DNA of 23,762 bases from Chara braunii (GCA_003427395.1 BFEA01000960.1:316370-340131), one strand, 5' to 3'. Shown: positions 1-9,219, numbered from the stretch's first letter. The notes: a model not told the origin generated them from the sequence alone. A program made the numbers and translations.

Positions 1-101
1 CAATCAATCAATCAACCAATCAATTAAAAAAAAAAAAAGGAAAAGTAAAAATAACGAGAAAAGCGGGCTCTCCCCTTTTTTTTTTAAACTTTTTTTTTCT
101 C

Positions 102-141
<40 letters not shown>

Positions 142-147
142 AATTGG
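1..147. repeat. Inverted pair of tetranucleotide microsatellites (AATC)n / (GATT)n
   Basis: An AATC run at 1-26 is followed by an A-rich tract. About 80 bases later a T-rich tract is followed by a GATT run (about 104-144). The right half is the reverse complement of the left half, so the block could fold into a long imperfect hairpin. Open frames across it are low-complexity artefacts. Confidence 0.9.
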
Positions 148-182
148 AAGGGGATGGGTCACCCTCCCCACCCCCACCCGAT

Positions 183-240
183 CACACACAAACACACACA
201 CACACAGACACACGCACACACACACACACACACACACACG
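183..240. repeat. (CA)n microsatellite
   Basis: A slightly interrupted CA dinucleotide run. The AT-rich stretch up to about 400 holds nothing recognisable. Confidence 0.95.
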
Positions 241-401
241 TAAGAAAAAAATAAAATAAATAACTTATTTTTATATTTTATATTGTATTTTTAATTTCGT
301 GAAGATTTTTGATGTGACCCTGAGGCAAAAGTTGTTCAGTTTATTTTTTTGCATAACATAGTTTTTTCCGGAATTTTTGGACGATGTCCGTTTTTTTTCT
401 T

Positions 402-660
402 TTCAACGGGATTCAACGGTGATTCAACGGAATTCAACGGGGATTCAACGGGGATTCAACGGGGATTCAACAGGACAATTTTTTTTTGGTTCACGTGCGT
501 CCAGCGTCGTGTCCGAGGCCCAATGCACCCTCCCCGTTGAACAATATTCAACGGGGAGGGCCCTTTGTACCATTCAACGAGAATTCAACGGGCCCCCAGG
601 GCTATTCAACGAGTACAACGGAGTTGAAACTTTCCCGTTGCCTGTTGACTGGACACATAG
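402..660. repeat. ATTCAACG minisatellite with a perfect 14-bp inverted repeat
   Basis: Units of the form ATTCAACGG(GG) are packed at 402-473 and continue in degenerate form to about 660, some of them inverted (CCGTTGAA). At 528-541 and 547-560 two 14-base arms are exact reverse complements with a five-base spacer (CAATA). This makes a strong potential hairpin from two inverted units. Open frames here only translate the repeat. Confidence 0.85.
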
Positions 661-794
661 CTGGGCAGGTGCATTATGATAGTTCGTTGTAAAAAAATAT
701 AAAATAAAATAATAGGAAATAGAAGAAATAAAACTTAGTAAGAAATAAAACTTAGTAAGAAATAAAAGAAAAATAAGAAATTTCGAAAGAAGAG
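661..794. other. AT-rich spacer
   Basis: A purine- and A-rich spacer with a short tandem duplication around 728-765 (AAACTTAGTAAGAAATA twice). No gene is visible. Confidence 0.6.
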
Positions 795-1125
795 CAAAAT
801 CCAACGAGAATCTAATCTGCTAACTTTCTAACCACGCCAACTAGCAGGCCCCTGTTGAGCACGGGCAAAGACTAACCAACTAACTATAACCATTCCTAGT
901 ACTAAGGTCGCGAGTTCAAGCCCCGGCCAGTCATCCGCGGGTGAAAAAGTAAGTAAAGCTCCTCGTAAAAAGGAGCTAGCTTTGAGGTTAGGCAAATTCG
1001 ATCCCCGGGTCTGTCGCATGATAACTTTGCACCAATACCTACTGAGCTAGCTCCCACTTCGAAAAGTAAGGGAGCAACTCTAGTATGTATAGAGCTCTGG
1101 CTCAGCCTAACTAGCGCCATGAGCC
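795..1125 (-). repeat. Cluster of tRNA-like segments, probably a SINE-like composite
   Basis: Three minus-strand stretches carry pieces of the RNA polymerase III internal promoter. One has an A-box-like element at 870-886 and a B-box-like element at 806-818. The second is the better tRNA-like segment at 971-1055. The third is an A-box-like element at about 1106-1119. A plus-strand B-box-like motif, GAGTTCAAGCC, is at 912-922. Several tRNA-like pieces in 330 bp fit nested or tandem tRNA-derived SINEs. No 3' tail or target-site duplication was identified, so the family and ends are unknown. Confidence 0.4.
971..1055 (-). pseudogene. tRNA-like pseudogene or SINE head
   Basis: On the minus strand the segment opens GGGAGCT and closes AGCTCCT, which form a seven-pair acceptor-like stem with one G-U pair. 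The sequence TAGCTCAGTAGG right after the 5' strand is a near-canonical A box. A B-box-like GGATCGAATTTG lies about 50 bases downstream. At 85 nt the length is that of a class II tRNA. I could not fold proper D, anticodon or T stems, so a functional tRNA is unlikely. A degraded tRNA or the head of a SINE is the better reading. Confidence 0.45.
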
Positions 1126-1347
1126 TATTTCGAAGTTCTTGGGTGTGTACGCGTGCCGGTCTGCACGCCTGTCAGTTTGAGTATGCGTGTGACCTGCAAG
1201 GGTACTCGGCTGCTTGGGAGGCCCCGCAGGGCCGGTACTTAGCAGTGACCACGATATTAAGGGTCGTGGCGGGGAAAATGCTCAAGTGGTGGAAAAAGAT
1301 GTTCGCGGCACTAAAGAGCCGTCTAAAACACTCAAGTAGCAGGTAGG

Positions 1348-1947
1348 TTGGTATCACCCTGCGTAGAGGTAGATACATCAGGTACTCGACTCGGAGGCCG
1401 AGTACGGGAAGACAAAAAGTTGAAAATTTTTAAACCCCTGGTATCGGTAGATAGACAGGTATCAGACCAAGTCTCAGTGCGTGTCGTGGATCTACCTGAC
1501 ACGTTATTAACCCACTTAACCCTTCAGCCTCTCCTGTCGAGGGTATTACTACTGATCCTAACCATCACAGCGCGTGTCATAACAACGCGCACACATACTA
1601 AACGAAATTTTCTCACCGATCGGCCAATTCATTTCGAGTGTCACGCTAAAGCGTGCACACCCTTTTTATTCCAGACTGACTCCGTTATGGTAGCCGACGT
1701 TGACATTGTGTCGAATGCAAAAGCATGGCCAAATACCCTTGTAAGGGTATTTCGTCCGACAGTATCCCAAACCCCATTAAGCGACGTCCCGCCGCTGGAG
1801 AACTATATGCAAATAAAAAGATGTTTTCCAACAAACAAATCGTCAAATCAGAATCCTGGAATGAAATGTGGTTTCAAAATTGACGCCGTCACCTTACTTT
1901 TCATTATTACTGCCGGGATTTTAACGCGGGTCTCCCACATAAAATAA
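1348..1947 (+). CDS. Unrecognised open frame of 199 codons, probably not a gene
   Basis: The longest uninterrupted frame in the left third starts with ATG and ends with TAA. The translation has two hydrophobic stretches (about residues 62-78 and the last 20) and matches no family I recognise. The same DNA is full of small perfect inverted repeats: 1382-1388 with 1399-1405, 1642-1647 with 1650-1655, and 1731-1740 with 1743-1752. These suggest a structured non-coding sequence rather than selection for protein. No splice-site or promoter evidence supports it. Confidence 0.12.
   Translation: MVSPCVEVDTSGTRLGGRVREDKKLKIFKPLVSVDRQVSDQVSVRVVDLPDTLLTHLTLQPLLSRVLLLILTITARVITTRTHTKRNFLTDRPIHFECHAKACTPFLFQTDSVMVADVDIVSNAKAWPNTLVRVFRPTVSQTPLSDVPPLENYMQIKRCFPTNKSSNQNPGMKCGFKIDAVTLLFIITAGILTRVSHIK
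1731..1752. repeat. Perfect 10-bp hairpin with a 2-nt spacer
   Basis: AAATACCCTT and AAGGGTATTT are exact reverse complements separated by GT. A close relative with the same CCCTT-NN-AAGGG core lies at 9386-9405. Confidence 0.8.
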
Positions 1948-1949
1948 AT

Positions 1950-2660
1950 ATAATGACTCGAAGTGGGGATACTTGATCTGTACTACAGTGTATGAAATAG
2001 TTAAGTATGACAATGCACCTTTCCTTCTCTCACACCCTTAGTCTTTGGCCCAGGTATTCGTTGGTTGTTTTCGGGGTCGGTGTTCGCGTACGAACTCAAC
2101 CCGTCAAACGCGGGTCCTAACTGAGACCTTGGGTGTTCAACTCTTGATATCACAATCCAAAGTTGCCTGCCGTCCTGCTCGAAGCCTAATACAGGAGGAC
2201 AACGGTCTCCATCATGACCCACCACAGTCCTGCTGATTAGGCCGGAGCTGCGGCCCACCGCGTTGTTGCTTATCGGTGGTTACCCTCGTTGGTTGCGCAA
2301 CGATGGGATATTTATCCTATCTTTAAAATTTACTCATCTCTACCCCTTCGACATCCACCTGAATAGATCTTTTTATTGGGTTGACCACCCCTCTAGTTTC
2401 TCTTCTAGGTTATAGTCGAAGGGTCCACTGCCTGGTTATGCTAGGTCAGCAGCCCACGCTGGGAGTTACGTCCCAACAATGTCAATTTTCCACCATAGGC
2501 TTGGTAATTTATGCCCTCAGGTTAACCCTTGAGGTGGATGAACGATGGTTTTTAAATAAACCAAATAAATGAGAACTTTTAATAAATTGAGCATTCGTCA
2601 GGCTGCCACTCAGGGTTGTGCCCTCCGAGTCTTTGATCATAGCTCGGTGAGGCACACACC
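1950..2660. other. Unassigned stretch with no recognised gene
   Basis: Moderate-GC DNA without a convincing open frame. The only structure noted is a ten-base palindrome GTTGCGCAAC at 2292-2301, followed by a small hairpin GGATA-TT-TATCC at 2306-2317. Confidence 0.5.
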
Positions 2661-2674
2661 TCGGGGTCATTTTG

Positions 2675-2806
2675 TATATATATATATATATATATCGTCA
2701 CAAACAGAACTGCCCGGTAAACCGTAGGCAGAGAGAGAGAAGAAGACAACAAACGAGGGGTTGTGACAAACTGTTTCGTCGGAGTTTCATATATATATAT
2801 ATATAT
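2675..2806. repeat. Two (TA)n tracts bracketing a segment with inverted ends
   Basis: TA runs at 2675-2695 and 2789-2806 flank about 90 bp. Near its edges this segment carries GTCACAA (2698-2704) and its reverse complement TTGTGAC (2761-2767). The layout resembles a small foldback element inserted at TA, but the arms are short and the second is not terminal. It may simply be two microsatellites. Confidence 0.5.
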
Positions 2807-2869
2807 AGTGTCAGAATCCACGAAGAAAACACCACTTTCATAAAAATTACCAAAAAATTTCTGCAAAAA

Positions 2870-3410
2870 TAATTGATAAGACTCAAAGGAGTCTATCCAT
2901 GTCGTAACATCGTTTCAAACAAGAAATGTACAATCGATCCAGCTTTTGAAGCTTCACAAACTTATCAAACTTTCACATGAAATAAAGATCCGCCCGTTCC
3001 TCTGTTACCTCCTTTACGCCTCATATAAGTCCAATGGTGATAGACAAAGGGAGATACTGACTCACAAAAAGACTCAAACCATAGACAAGGATTCACTCAC
3101 AATGTGAAAGTGTTTGTGGTCACCAGCTCATCCCCTTTGGATACATATATAAATATAAAATATGTTATAATGAGTCAGCCTTGCGACTCATCTCTCTTAT
3201 CATCATCATCTACCTTCAAATGTTTATGTGTTTCGTTATATTATTATAACCTTTAGTCTATGAAAACTTAAGAAAAGAACTCGCTCCCTTCCCAGACTGC
3301 ATTCTACTCACCCATGTTCCCTCTTACCCAACAAAACTTCAATTTTTTCAAGGAATTCATATCTCTACTTCGTTCTAGACTAGGAGGATGCTATCCAACC
3401 CGAGTATCTG
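2870..3410. other. AT-rich unassigned stretch left of the Gag remnant
   Basis: No open frame of note on either strand. If the minus-strand LTR element were intact, protease and reverse transcriptase would lie here and further left. I see no trace of them, so the element is truncated, decayed past recognition, or non-autonomous. Confidence 0.5.
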
Positions 3411-3418
3411 ATGAAGTT

Positions 3419-3604
3419 CTACTCTGTCACCCTTAGATGTCCTGGGATTGTCTGTCCAGCGCTGGCAACCAAACTCCCTTGTGCATCAAACTCAGTCATC
3501 CCTGCCTTAATGTATCTGGCAAAGATCTCACAATCGTCCCTGAAGTGCCCCTCTTCTGCCACCCCTAGGTCCTGCTCACATAGACAAATGCCTAGTAAAA
3601 CCTC
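3419..3604 (-). pseudogene. gag: Gag fragment with a degenerate CCHC zinc knuckle
   Basis: A 61-codon minus-strand frame without ATG. It contains Gly-His-Phe, then a Cys five positions after the His, as in the second half of a CCHC nucleic-acid-binding knuckle of retrotransposon Gag. At the two places where the first cysteines would be expected (nine and six residues before the knuckle Cys... His spacing pattern) the residues are Asp and Val. A Cys-x-Cys pair lies further upstream, out of register. Downstream come a Tyr-Ile motif and then Ile-Pro-Gly, an order I recall from Gag proteins of fungal Ty3/gypsy elements. That resemblance is from memory and not from a search. Adjacent frames at 3637-3690 and about 3576-3630 look like earlier parts displaced by frameshifts. 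The gene is broken. Confidence 0.5.
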
Positions 3605-4222
3605 TCATCACTTTACAGAGTCTCTCCTTCCTACTATCATATTCTTTCCGAAAGGTAATGTTCAAACCATACCTTACTACCATTGCTAACTTCCAAACGC
3701 CTAAGACCATTCAAAGCAGGTTAGAATAGTACATTGCGATAGTAATGCATTAATTATAATAGTTGAGTACGTAAATTGTCTTAGCAGCAAAGAGACAAGC
3801 CAAATAAGCATATGCATGCATTAGTGATGACGAAAAACTTACGGTATCTATTATGATCATAGGCGATAGTCATGCTGTAGTTAATAAAGTTTTTAATGAT
3901 AAATGTTTTCGGATGCAAAGATAATGAGAGTACTACATTCTACTCCCTGGACTTTGACAGAAGTATATTGTGTCAAGGGGCAGTGCAATCCCCAAAAGGG
4001 ATAACATCTTAGGCTTCCGAGCCCCGCTCAAGGACCAAGCCTCACTGCTTCACCCTCCGATTCCAGTATTTGTTCCTTGCAAACTCTGGTTAATCAGTAG
4101 ACAACCTCACCGTACACGTCCCAGGATGACATATCCCTTTCTCGTGATGATGAACCCACTTGACACAAGGATAGTTGGGGAATCACCCNCTACCTCCCTG
4201 CGGCATGCAGTAGTTGCCTCTA

Positions 4223-4360
4223 TCATAGCCCATAGTCTAACAAGGTGCAAACACTTTCCTCCTTCTCAGCAGTAATGTAGTCATCATTTCCCAAAGGGTC
4301 AAGTGACAACACCCCACTATGGACCAGGAACGTAGTTCTGGCGCGGGTCTCACTACTACC
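4223..4360 (-). pseudogene. Short open frame, likely an earlier gag fragment
   Basis: Forty-five codons without ATG, closed by stops on both sides. The translation has an acidic segment with Asn-Asp-Asp-Tyr and a following Glu-rich part. It is assigned to gag only because of strand and position between the primer site and the zinc-knuckle fragment. The opposite-strand frame at 3970-4275 is taken as its shadow. Confidence 0.3.
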
Positions 4361-4539
4361 TTAGAAGACAGATTTATAGCTAGAAGGGAAAGTATAACAT
4401 AGGATTGTCACTCCCCTCAAGGATAGACTCTACACATTGACCACCTCTTGAGAGAATTTATTCTCCTAAGGAGTTGGTCACTCCATTCACCCCCGATCCC
4501 GCGTCGGACGTGGATTCTGCGTAGCTCCTTTATCCTTTA

Positions 4540-4830
4540 TAGGAGATCAATCCAGATGTATGAATTCAAGTGAAATAAACATAGATGATTAGCTCAGACG
4601 GATGAATTTAAGTGCGCAGTCTAGAATAAATAAACTCAGATGGACAACTCAAGCAATTAAAAATGCATCAAATAGATAGTTTTTGATGAATAGGCTTAAA
4701 ATACTGACATGAATGGATAATTTTTGAATGGATAACCTCAAATGAATGACCTCAAGATAATGGATTTAAGCGCTTAGATTCAACTAGGTATATTCAAGTA
4801 GATTGCCCAGGGTGGATGCGTTTAAGCAAC
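4540..4830. repeat. Degenerate minisatellite, GATGAATTCAAG-like units
   Basis: Imperfect 15-25-bp units of the type GATGAATTTAAG, GACAACTCAAG and GATAACCTCAAATGAAT recur through this stretch. They are too diverged for exact unit boundaries. Confidence 0.5.
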
Positions 4831-4851
4831 TACCCTCATGCCTGAATATAG

Positions 4852-5058
4852 TCACCAAGTTGAACATAAACAAGATGGTTTGACACCTATTTTCCTTACT
4901 TCCTCACGGACTACACTTAGGATTATGTGGCTCTTCTTGCAAGCAACTACAGTTGGCCTAAAGTTGTTCTGTTCGTCCTCCTTTGAGGATCTGCTAGACT
5001 TCTGACTAAACAGACCTTCACCCGTAACTTTGCTCGCAAGTATAGCCCTAACAACAGT
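4852..5058 (-). pseudogene. Open frame of 68 codons, likely Gag-derived
   Basis: Uninterrupted between a TAG and a TGA, without ATG. The translation is hydrophilic, with a Ser/Lys/Glu-rich stretch around residues 20-32 and an Arg-Glu-Glu-Val-Arg-Lys segment near residue 51. It follows the charged frame at 5064-5159 with a one-frame shift. No family is recognised by itself, and the link to the LTR element is positional. Confidence 0.3.
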
Positions 5059-5063
5059 CTAAT

Positions 5064-5159
5064 TTATTCCTTCTCCTCTAGCCCTTCATTTTCCTTTTTC
5101 CAATCCTCCCGCTTTTTGGTCAACTCTATAGGCCTTTCCGCGGCCTTCCCTAACCTTCC
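5064..5159 (-). pseudogene. Charged coiled-coil-like fragment near the start of the LTR element
   Basis: Thirty-one codons rich in Lys and Glu with heptad-like spacing. Such segments are common in the first part of Gag. It lies about 420 bp inside the primer-binding site and ends in a stop just before the next minus-strand frame. It is short, so chance is possible. Confidence 0.25.
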
Positions 5160-5576
5160 TCATCTTCCTCTCCCATTACCAGTCTCACGGCTTTATGTGT
5201 GCCATATTAATGAGAGGACAATAGTTAGACAATAAAGATTTTAAAGTTATCTGACCCAATACCGTCGGTCTTTGAGAGATTCTAGATAACTTCAAATTAC
5301 TATCAGCGACATGCTTCTCCTTTCACTTTCTAGGGTGACCCTTTTCACAAGTTGTCGCTGACTGTTGCCTTACTTGTACCACTTATTTGCTCATAGAATC
5401 TATTCTATTCTATAGATCCCTAAGTGGCTTATACGCAATGATCACTCTTACGTACTCCCTACTCAGAATCCTTAGTCAAACTATATCCCAGTAAGTAGAT
5501 TAGAGTTGTCGTTTTGCCTAGATCATCGACTTACCAAACCCGAGTTCATTCACTCAGGACCTCGGCCAGGAAGCGA

Positions 5577-5596
5577 GATCCCCGGCAACGGCGCCA
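5577..5596 (-). other. Primer-binding site complementary to tRNA-Asp
   Basis: The plus strand reads as the last 20 bases of a plant-type tRNA-Asp(GTC), ending CAACGGCG plus CCA. The minus strand is therefore a perfect primer-binding site. Two bases separate it from the LTR terminus at 5599. Plant Ty3/gypsy elements with this site are well known. Only the 3' part of a tRNA is present, so it is not a tRNA gene. Confidence 0.8.
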
Positions 5597-5598
5597 CC

Positions 5599-6129
5599 TG
5601 TCGCGCGCGGCGGTCCCACACCCAGACGTAAAGTAATATTTTTAATGTCGGACCTCACGGTCGAGCCACGCAGAAGTTTTTTTTGTCACTTTACGAAATA
5701 CCAACTCCGACCGTGCGCGCGTGCTATACCTCTCGCGACTCTCTACGACAGGTTCGGGATCCCGCGAGGTACAACAGACCTCCACCTGCGGGAGCTGTCA
5801 CCATCCCTTAGGTGTGCGTATCCCTGCTGAGCTACTAACCCACATACGAAGGCTTTTATATGCAATCGCAGAGGTAGGCCAACCGAGGGCGTTTTCTCGA
5901 TCGCCATAGCATAGGCATACACACGGTAGAACGCCTTAAGACTGACCCGTATGTCGAGCCCCGAGGTGCTACCTCTCCGGACCGACTATCTAATCAGGTC
6001 GACTTCTCGAACAGTCTTTTACGCTTAACTAACTATGATAATGACTCTGTGTTTACTTTTCTCATCATATGAGAATGCCAGGGTCGATCCCTTTGTAGTT
6101 TCCTATTCTCTCAAACAAAAACCTAGACA
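5599..6129 (-). mobile_element. LTR (5' LTR of the minus-strand Ty3/gypsy-type element)
   Basis: On the plus strand the LTR opens TGTCGCGC two bases from the primer site. It is homologous, in inverted orientation, to 19,235-19,616 over at least 380 bp. Landmarks include an identical 24-base block (5791-5814 against 19421-19444), the CTACGACAGG block, and the TATA box. The outer end is not certain: 6129 is chosen because the plus strand there reads CCTAGACA, giving TG...CA ends, but homology is weak beyond about 5980. If correct the LTR is about 531 bp. The two copies differ at many positions, so both are old. Confidence 0.75.
5853..5860 (-). promoter_or_regulatory. LTR TATA box
   Basis: TATAAAAG on the minus strand inside the LTR. 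It is conserved at the matching place in the second LTR (19375-19382). Its place and conservation fit the LTR promoter, with transcription starting some 25-30 bases downstream, toward the primer site. Confidence 0.6.
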
Positions 6130-6170
6130 AATGACTTTCTGATCCTAACCAAGTACGATCTCATTCACAA

Positions 6171-6193
6171 GTATATATATATATATATATAAA
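6171..6193. repeat. (TA)n microsatellite
   Basis: An uninterrupted TA run of about 22 bases. Confidence 0.95.
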
Positions 6194-7214
6194 TGTATGT
6201 GTGTAAATCAGGGGAGCCGACTGAGCGGTGAACCTCACTTTCACGATTGTCGTGCCCCTTTGCCCGAATTTCTCAGACGATCCCAAACTCAAAAGACAAC
6301 ACAAATGTCCAACACCTGTGCAAATGCAAGAAACAACATACACGCATACAGATGCAGGCAAAAAAATGCGCTACGAGCGTCAACCTTTAATCCATTCATA
6401 GCAAGCCACTCACGCCACAAAACCTTGAAAATAACATTCCTTCCTAACCCTGACTCCATTTACCCCAGCCCCACACATTTTCAAAGACCTCTGAGTATGA
6501 TTTGGACAATTTAGGCATAGATACAGGGGGAAGATTTATCTGTTCCTTTCTTAGGTCTTGCCTTAGGTGCGGGTATCAAGCCATGGTGGAAGTTGAGTCG
6601 GAGTTCTACCGACCTGTTATCCAGAGATAACATAATTGTTGTTCTTATGGATTCCTCCATAAGTTCTCCGAAGTGTCGAAATCTGTAGACACAACACAGT
6701 CTTAGAGAAACTTAACATCTCTCTTCTTAACTGAGATCTAGAAAGTTTCCTTTTAGACTCTGTGTTTTCTGTCTGACTCCTATCCTTAACTAATCGTTTG
6801 GGCTGTTGCCCTTCTGCTTCAGGTAGTGAATAATAGCTCACCCCCCCTTTTTACTGTCACAGTAATTCTCCATATCCCTTTCACTATCTCATTCCTATCC
6901 CTTTTCTGGATTATCCTGTCTGAGTTTCCTTCCTTCTCCCAACACACATGAACACATCATCAATCCAACATGTGGAAAATAATCTCAAGGAAAGAAATCA
7001 GACAAATTGATAGTCTCTCTCTGGGGCAAGATCTCACTTATCCCCTCTTTGTAGAATCAGAGATAGTTAGTTAGGACTGAACAAAGCCAATTGTGGAGAA
7101 AGTCAGCGGTGGTATGACAGACCATTCAGGATATATCCACTTGTTACTGGAGCTTGTTTGACAAAGGCAACTCTTGTGGGTCTTGGCCCTTGTAAGCCAA
7201 AGCACACTTAGCGG
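6194..7214. other. Unassigned stretch with no recognised gene
   Basis: Short frames occur on both strands (for example 6197-6514 plus and 6617-6841 minus), but none has splice sites, a family resemblance or a length that stands out. The approach to array A at about 7150-7214 already shows fragments of its unit. Confidence 0.5.
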
Positions 7215-8035
7215 TAGGCTTATCCTATGGTTAGTCACCGATAAGGCAGGTATCCCTGAAACCTCACTACTCTTTTATCAGACTAGTCACTTATAAGGCA
7301 AAATTTCCCTGCTACTCTTATCACTGGCTACCCCTCAATAAGGCGGGTGTCCTAGGATCCTTGCTATTCTTATCACTGATTAAGCGCTAGGATGTTTATT
7401 GATAAGGCATGTTTCCTTGAAACCTCACAACTCTTATATCAGACTAATCACTGATAAGACAGGATTCCCCTGCTACTCTTATCACTGGCTAACCCTCAAT
7501 AAGGTGGGTGTCCAAGGATCCTTACTACTCTTACGACTGAATGAATGTTAGGTAGGTTAATGATAAGGCAGATGTCCTTGAAACCTCGGTACTCTTATAT
7601 CAGACTAGTCACTGATAAGACAGGATTCCCCTGCTACTCTTATCACTGGCTAACCCTCAATAAGGCGGGTGTCCAAGAATCCTTACTACTCTTACCACCG
7701 AATGAATGTTAGGTAGGTCAAGGCAGGTGTCCTTGAAACCTCACTACTCTTATATTAGACTAGTCACTAATAAGGCAGGATTTCCCTGCTTCTTTTATCA
7801 CTCGCTAACCCTCAATAAGGCGGGTGTCCAAGGATCCTTACTACTCTTACCACTGAAAAGAACGTTGGATTGGTCAATGATAAGGCAAGTGTTCTTGAAA
7901 CCTCTGTGCTCTTATATCAGACTAGTCACTGATCAGGCAGGATTTCCCTGCTTCTCTTATCACTGGCTAGCCTTCAATAAGGTGGGTGCCCTATGATCCT
8001 TGCACTTATCACTGACTAAGCGTAAGGCTCATCGG
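7215..8035. repeat. Tandem array A: 161-bp higher-order repeat of hairpin-forming subunits
   Basis: The word GAAACCTC recurs at 7258, 7419, 7580, 7735 and 7897, spacings of 161, 161, 155 and 162. Each period holds three related subunits of about 48-60 bp built on (G)ATAAGGC(A/G)GG, then TCC, then CTACTCTTA. Many subunits begin GATAAG and end CTTATC, with CAGG and CCTG just inside, so each can fold as a stem-loop. The first period is the most diverged. The open frame at 7706-7996 is just this repeat translated. Confidence 0.9.
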
Positions 8036-8375
8036 AGTTAAGGAAGGCTTTCCCTGTTATTCTTACCCCCACACAAGTCTTACCGATGGATCAAATTATC
8101 GCTTTCGATGACATTCGAGCCCTGAATCGTTGAAAATTTGAGAACTTATACTGGGTCAGGCGTATGACAAGAAATAAACAACATGGATCATCATCGTTGC
8201 ATTAAATCACGACAAGCTGAAACAACAGATACCCATCATTATTAGGCGACGTATAGAGAGAAGAATATGAGTAATCGATCCCCTTTGTATCCACATCCCC
8301 AAAGAACACACACATAGCAAGATCGTTGTACCCTTGTTACTAACATAGTCATAGGCAGCAGCCTAAGGTTACAGA
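8036..8375. other. Unassigned stretch after array A
   Basis: No convincing open frame, RNA gene or repeat seen. Confidence 0.5.
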
Positions 8376-8400
8376 TTTAGGGTTTAGGGTTTAGGGTTTA
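8376..8400. repeat. Interstitial telomere-type tract (TTTAGGG)3.5
   Basis: Three full TTTAGGG units followed by TTTA. This is the telomere unit of most plants and many green algae, dinoflagellates and apicomplexans. Unique-looking DNA on both sides makes it interstitial. Confidence 0.85.
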
Positions 8401-8734
8401 TGTTGAAGCACACATACCTCACTGTTCCCTGCCTCCAGAGTTCCACCTGAACTCCGGCAGAGCTACCACAATCGCCCTGTCGCTGGTCATTTACAACTCA
8501 TGCAGTCGATTGCTAACTCTTAGGGCTAGTTGAGGTCAGGGTTTACTCAACGGGGATCTGACCCTAATCAATAAGGTTGAGAAGGCAGATACCTGAGAGG
8601 ACCACATAAAGACAAGTATGGAGGAGGATGGAGGAGGTGAGCACCATGATAGCCTCTCCCTCCTCTCCAATGCCCCATACTCTCCTTCTCTGGCTCTGCA
8701 TGATGCCTAACGATAACAATCAGAATAACGACAC
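8401..8734. other. Unassigned stretch
   Basis: Nothing recognisable. The overlapping minus-strand frame at 8568-8756 is short and runs into the AAT microsatellite. Confidence 0.5.
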
Positions 8735-8754
8735 AAAATAATAATAATAATATC

Positions 8755-8805
<51 letters not shown>

Positions 8806-8835
8806 TATAATAATAATAATAATAATAATAATATA
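8735..8835. repeat. (AAT)n microsatellite
   Basis: About 95 bp of AAT units with a few interruptions. The tyrosine-run frame on the minus strand is an artefact of it. Confidence 0.95.
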
Positions 8836-9004
8836 TCCAGAATAATAATAGTAATAATAATAGTGACGTAGGGCAATGGTGAAAGCGGAAGGACAGATTA
8901 CAGACGGTGAGATCCCCCTGAAAGCCAGGAAGTCCTACTCTGACAAGAGAGTAATAATGCATCAATGTTATATTAATTGAAATTCAAATACTTCATCTAG
9001 TTGA

Positions 9005-9139
9005 CAATGGGAGCCTATCCCTTGCTGCAACCGACACGCATATCAGGGGTTTTCCTCCTACTGCCGCGTTTATGCAACATGCTCTCTGACCGTGAAGACC
9101 AATGACATCACTACCAATGCGGCTGCGAGTGTATACCAG
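9005..9139 (+). CDS. Candidate exon of unknown protein
   Basis: The frame is open from a stop at 9002 for 45 codons and ends ...TACCAG followed by GTATGT (9140-9145), a good 5' splice site. The next 80 bases are TC-rich. The last codons, Thr-Asn-Ala..., faintly resemble those of two other splice-bordering frames at about 21,247-21,271 and 21,768-21,790. The possible acceptor TTGCAG at 9425-9430 gives a stop after five codons, so no complete gene model was found. No ATG near the left end. Family unknown. Confidence 0.2.
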
Positions 9140-9219
9140 GTATGTTTTATTCCCCTCTCTCTCATTATCTCACACTTTGCCCCTCTCTCTCTCTTCGCGT
9201 ATGCGTCTCTCTTGTGTGT

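Larger units (their letters stand above)
3419..5576 (-). mobile_element. Decayed internal region of a Ty3/gypsy-type LTR element
   Basis: This lies directly downstream, in element orientation, of the LTR and tRNA-Asp primer site at 5577-6129. It contains several short open frames, all on the minus strand: 5064-5159, 4852-5058, 4223-4360, 3637-3690 and 3419-3604. Their amino-acid composition looks like coding sequence, and they are separated by stops and frameshifts. The order fits a broken gag gene running right to left. An AT-rich block at 3700-3960 and a degenerate minisatellite at 4540-4830 interrupt it and may be later insertions or expansions. No protease, reverse transcriptase or integrase motif was found, and the left LTR was not identified. 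Confidence 0.55.

Noticed and set aside
4-237. 77-codon minus-strand open frame
   Set aside because: It is made of CA and GATT microsatellites.
1950-2570. Ribosomal RNA fragment
   Set aside because: The composition and short hairpins suggested it, but no conserved rRNA stretch could be recognised on either strand.
2870-3410. Reverse transcriptase or integrase of the minus-strand element
   Set aside because: I looked for coding-like frames downstream of the Gag fragment and found none with catalytic motifs.
5577-5596. tRNA-Asp gene
   Set aside because: Only the last 20 bases of a tRNA, including the non-templated CCA, are present. With the LTR edge two bases away it is a primer-binding site.
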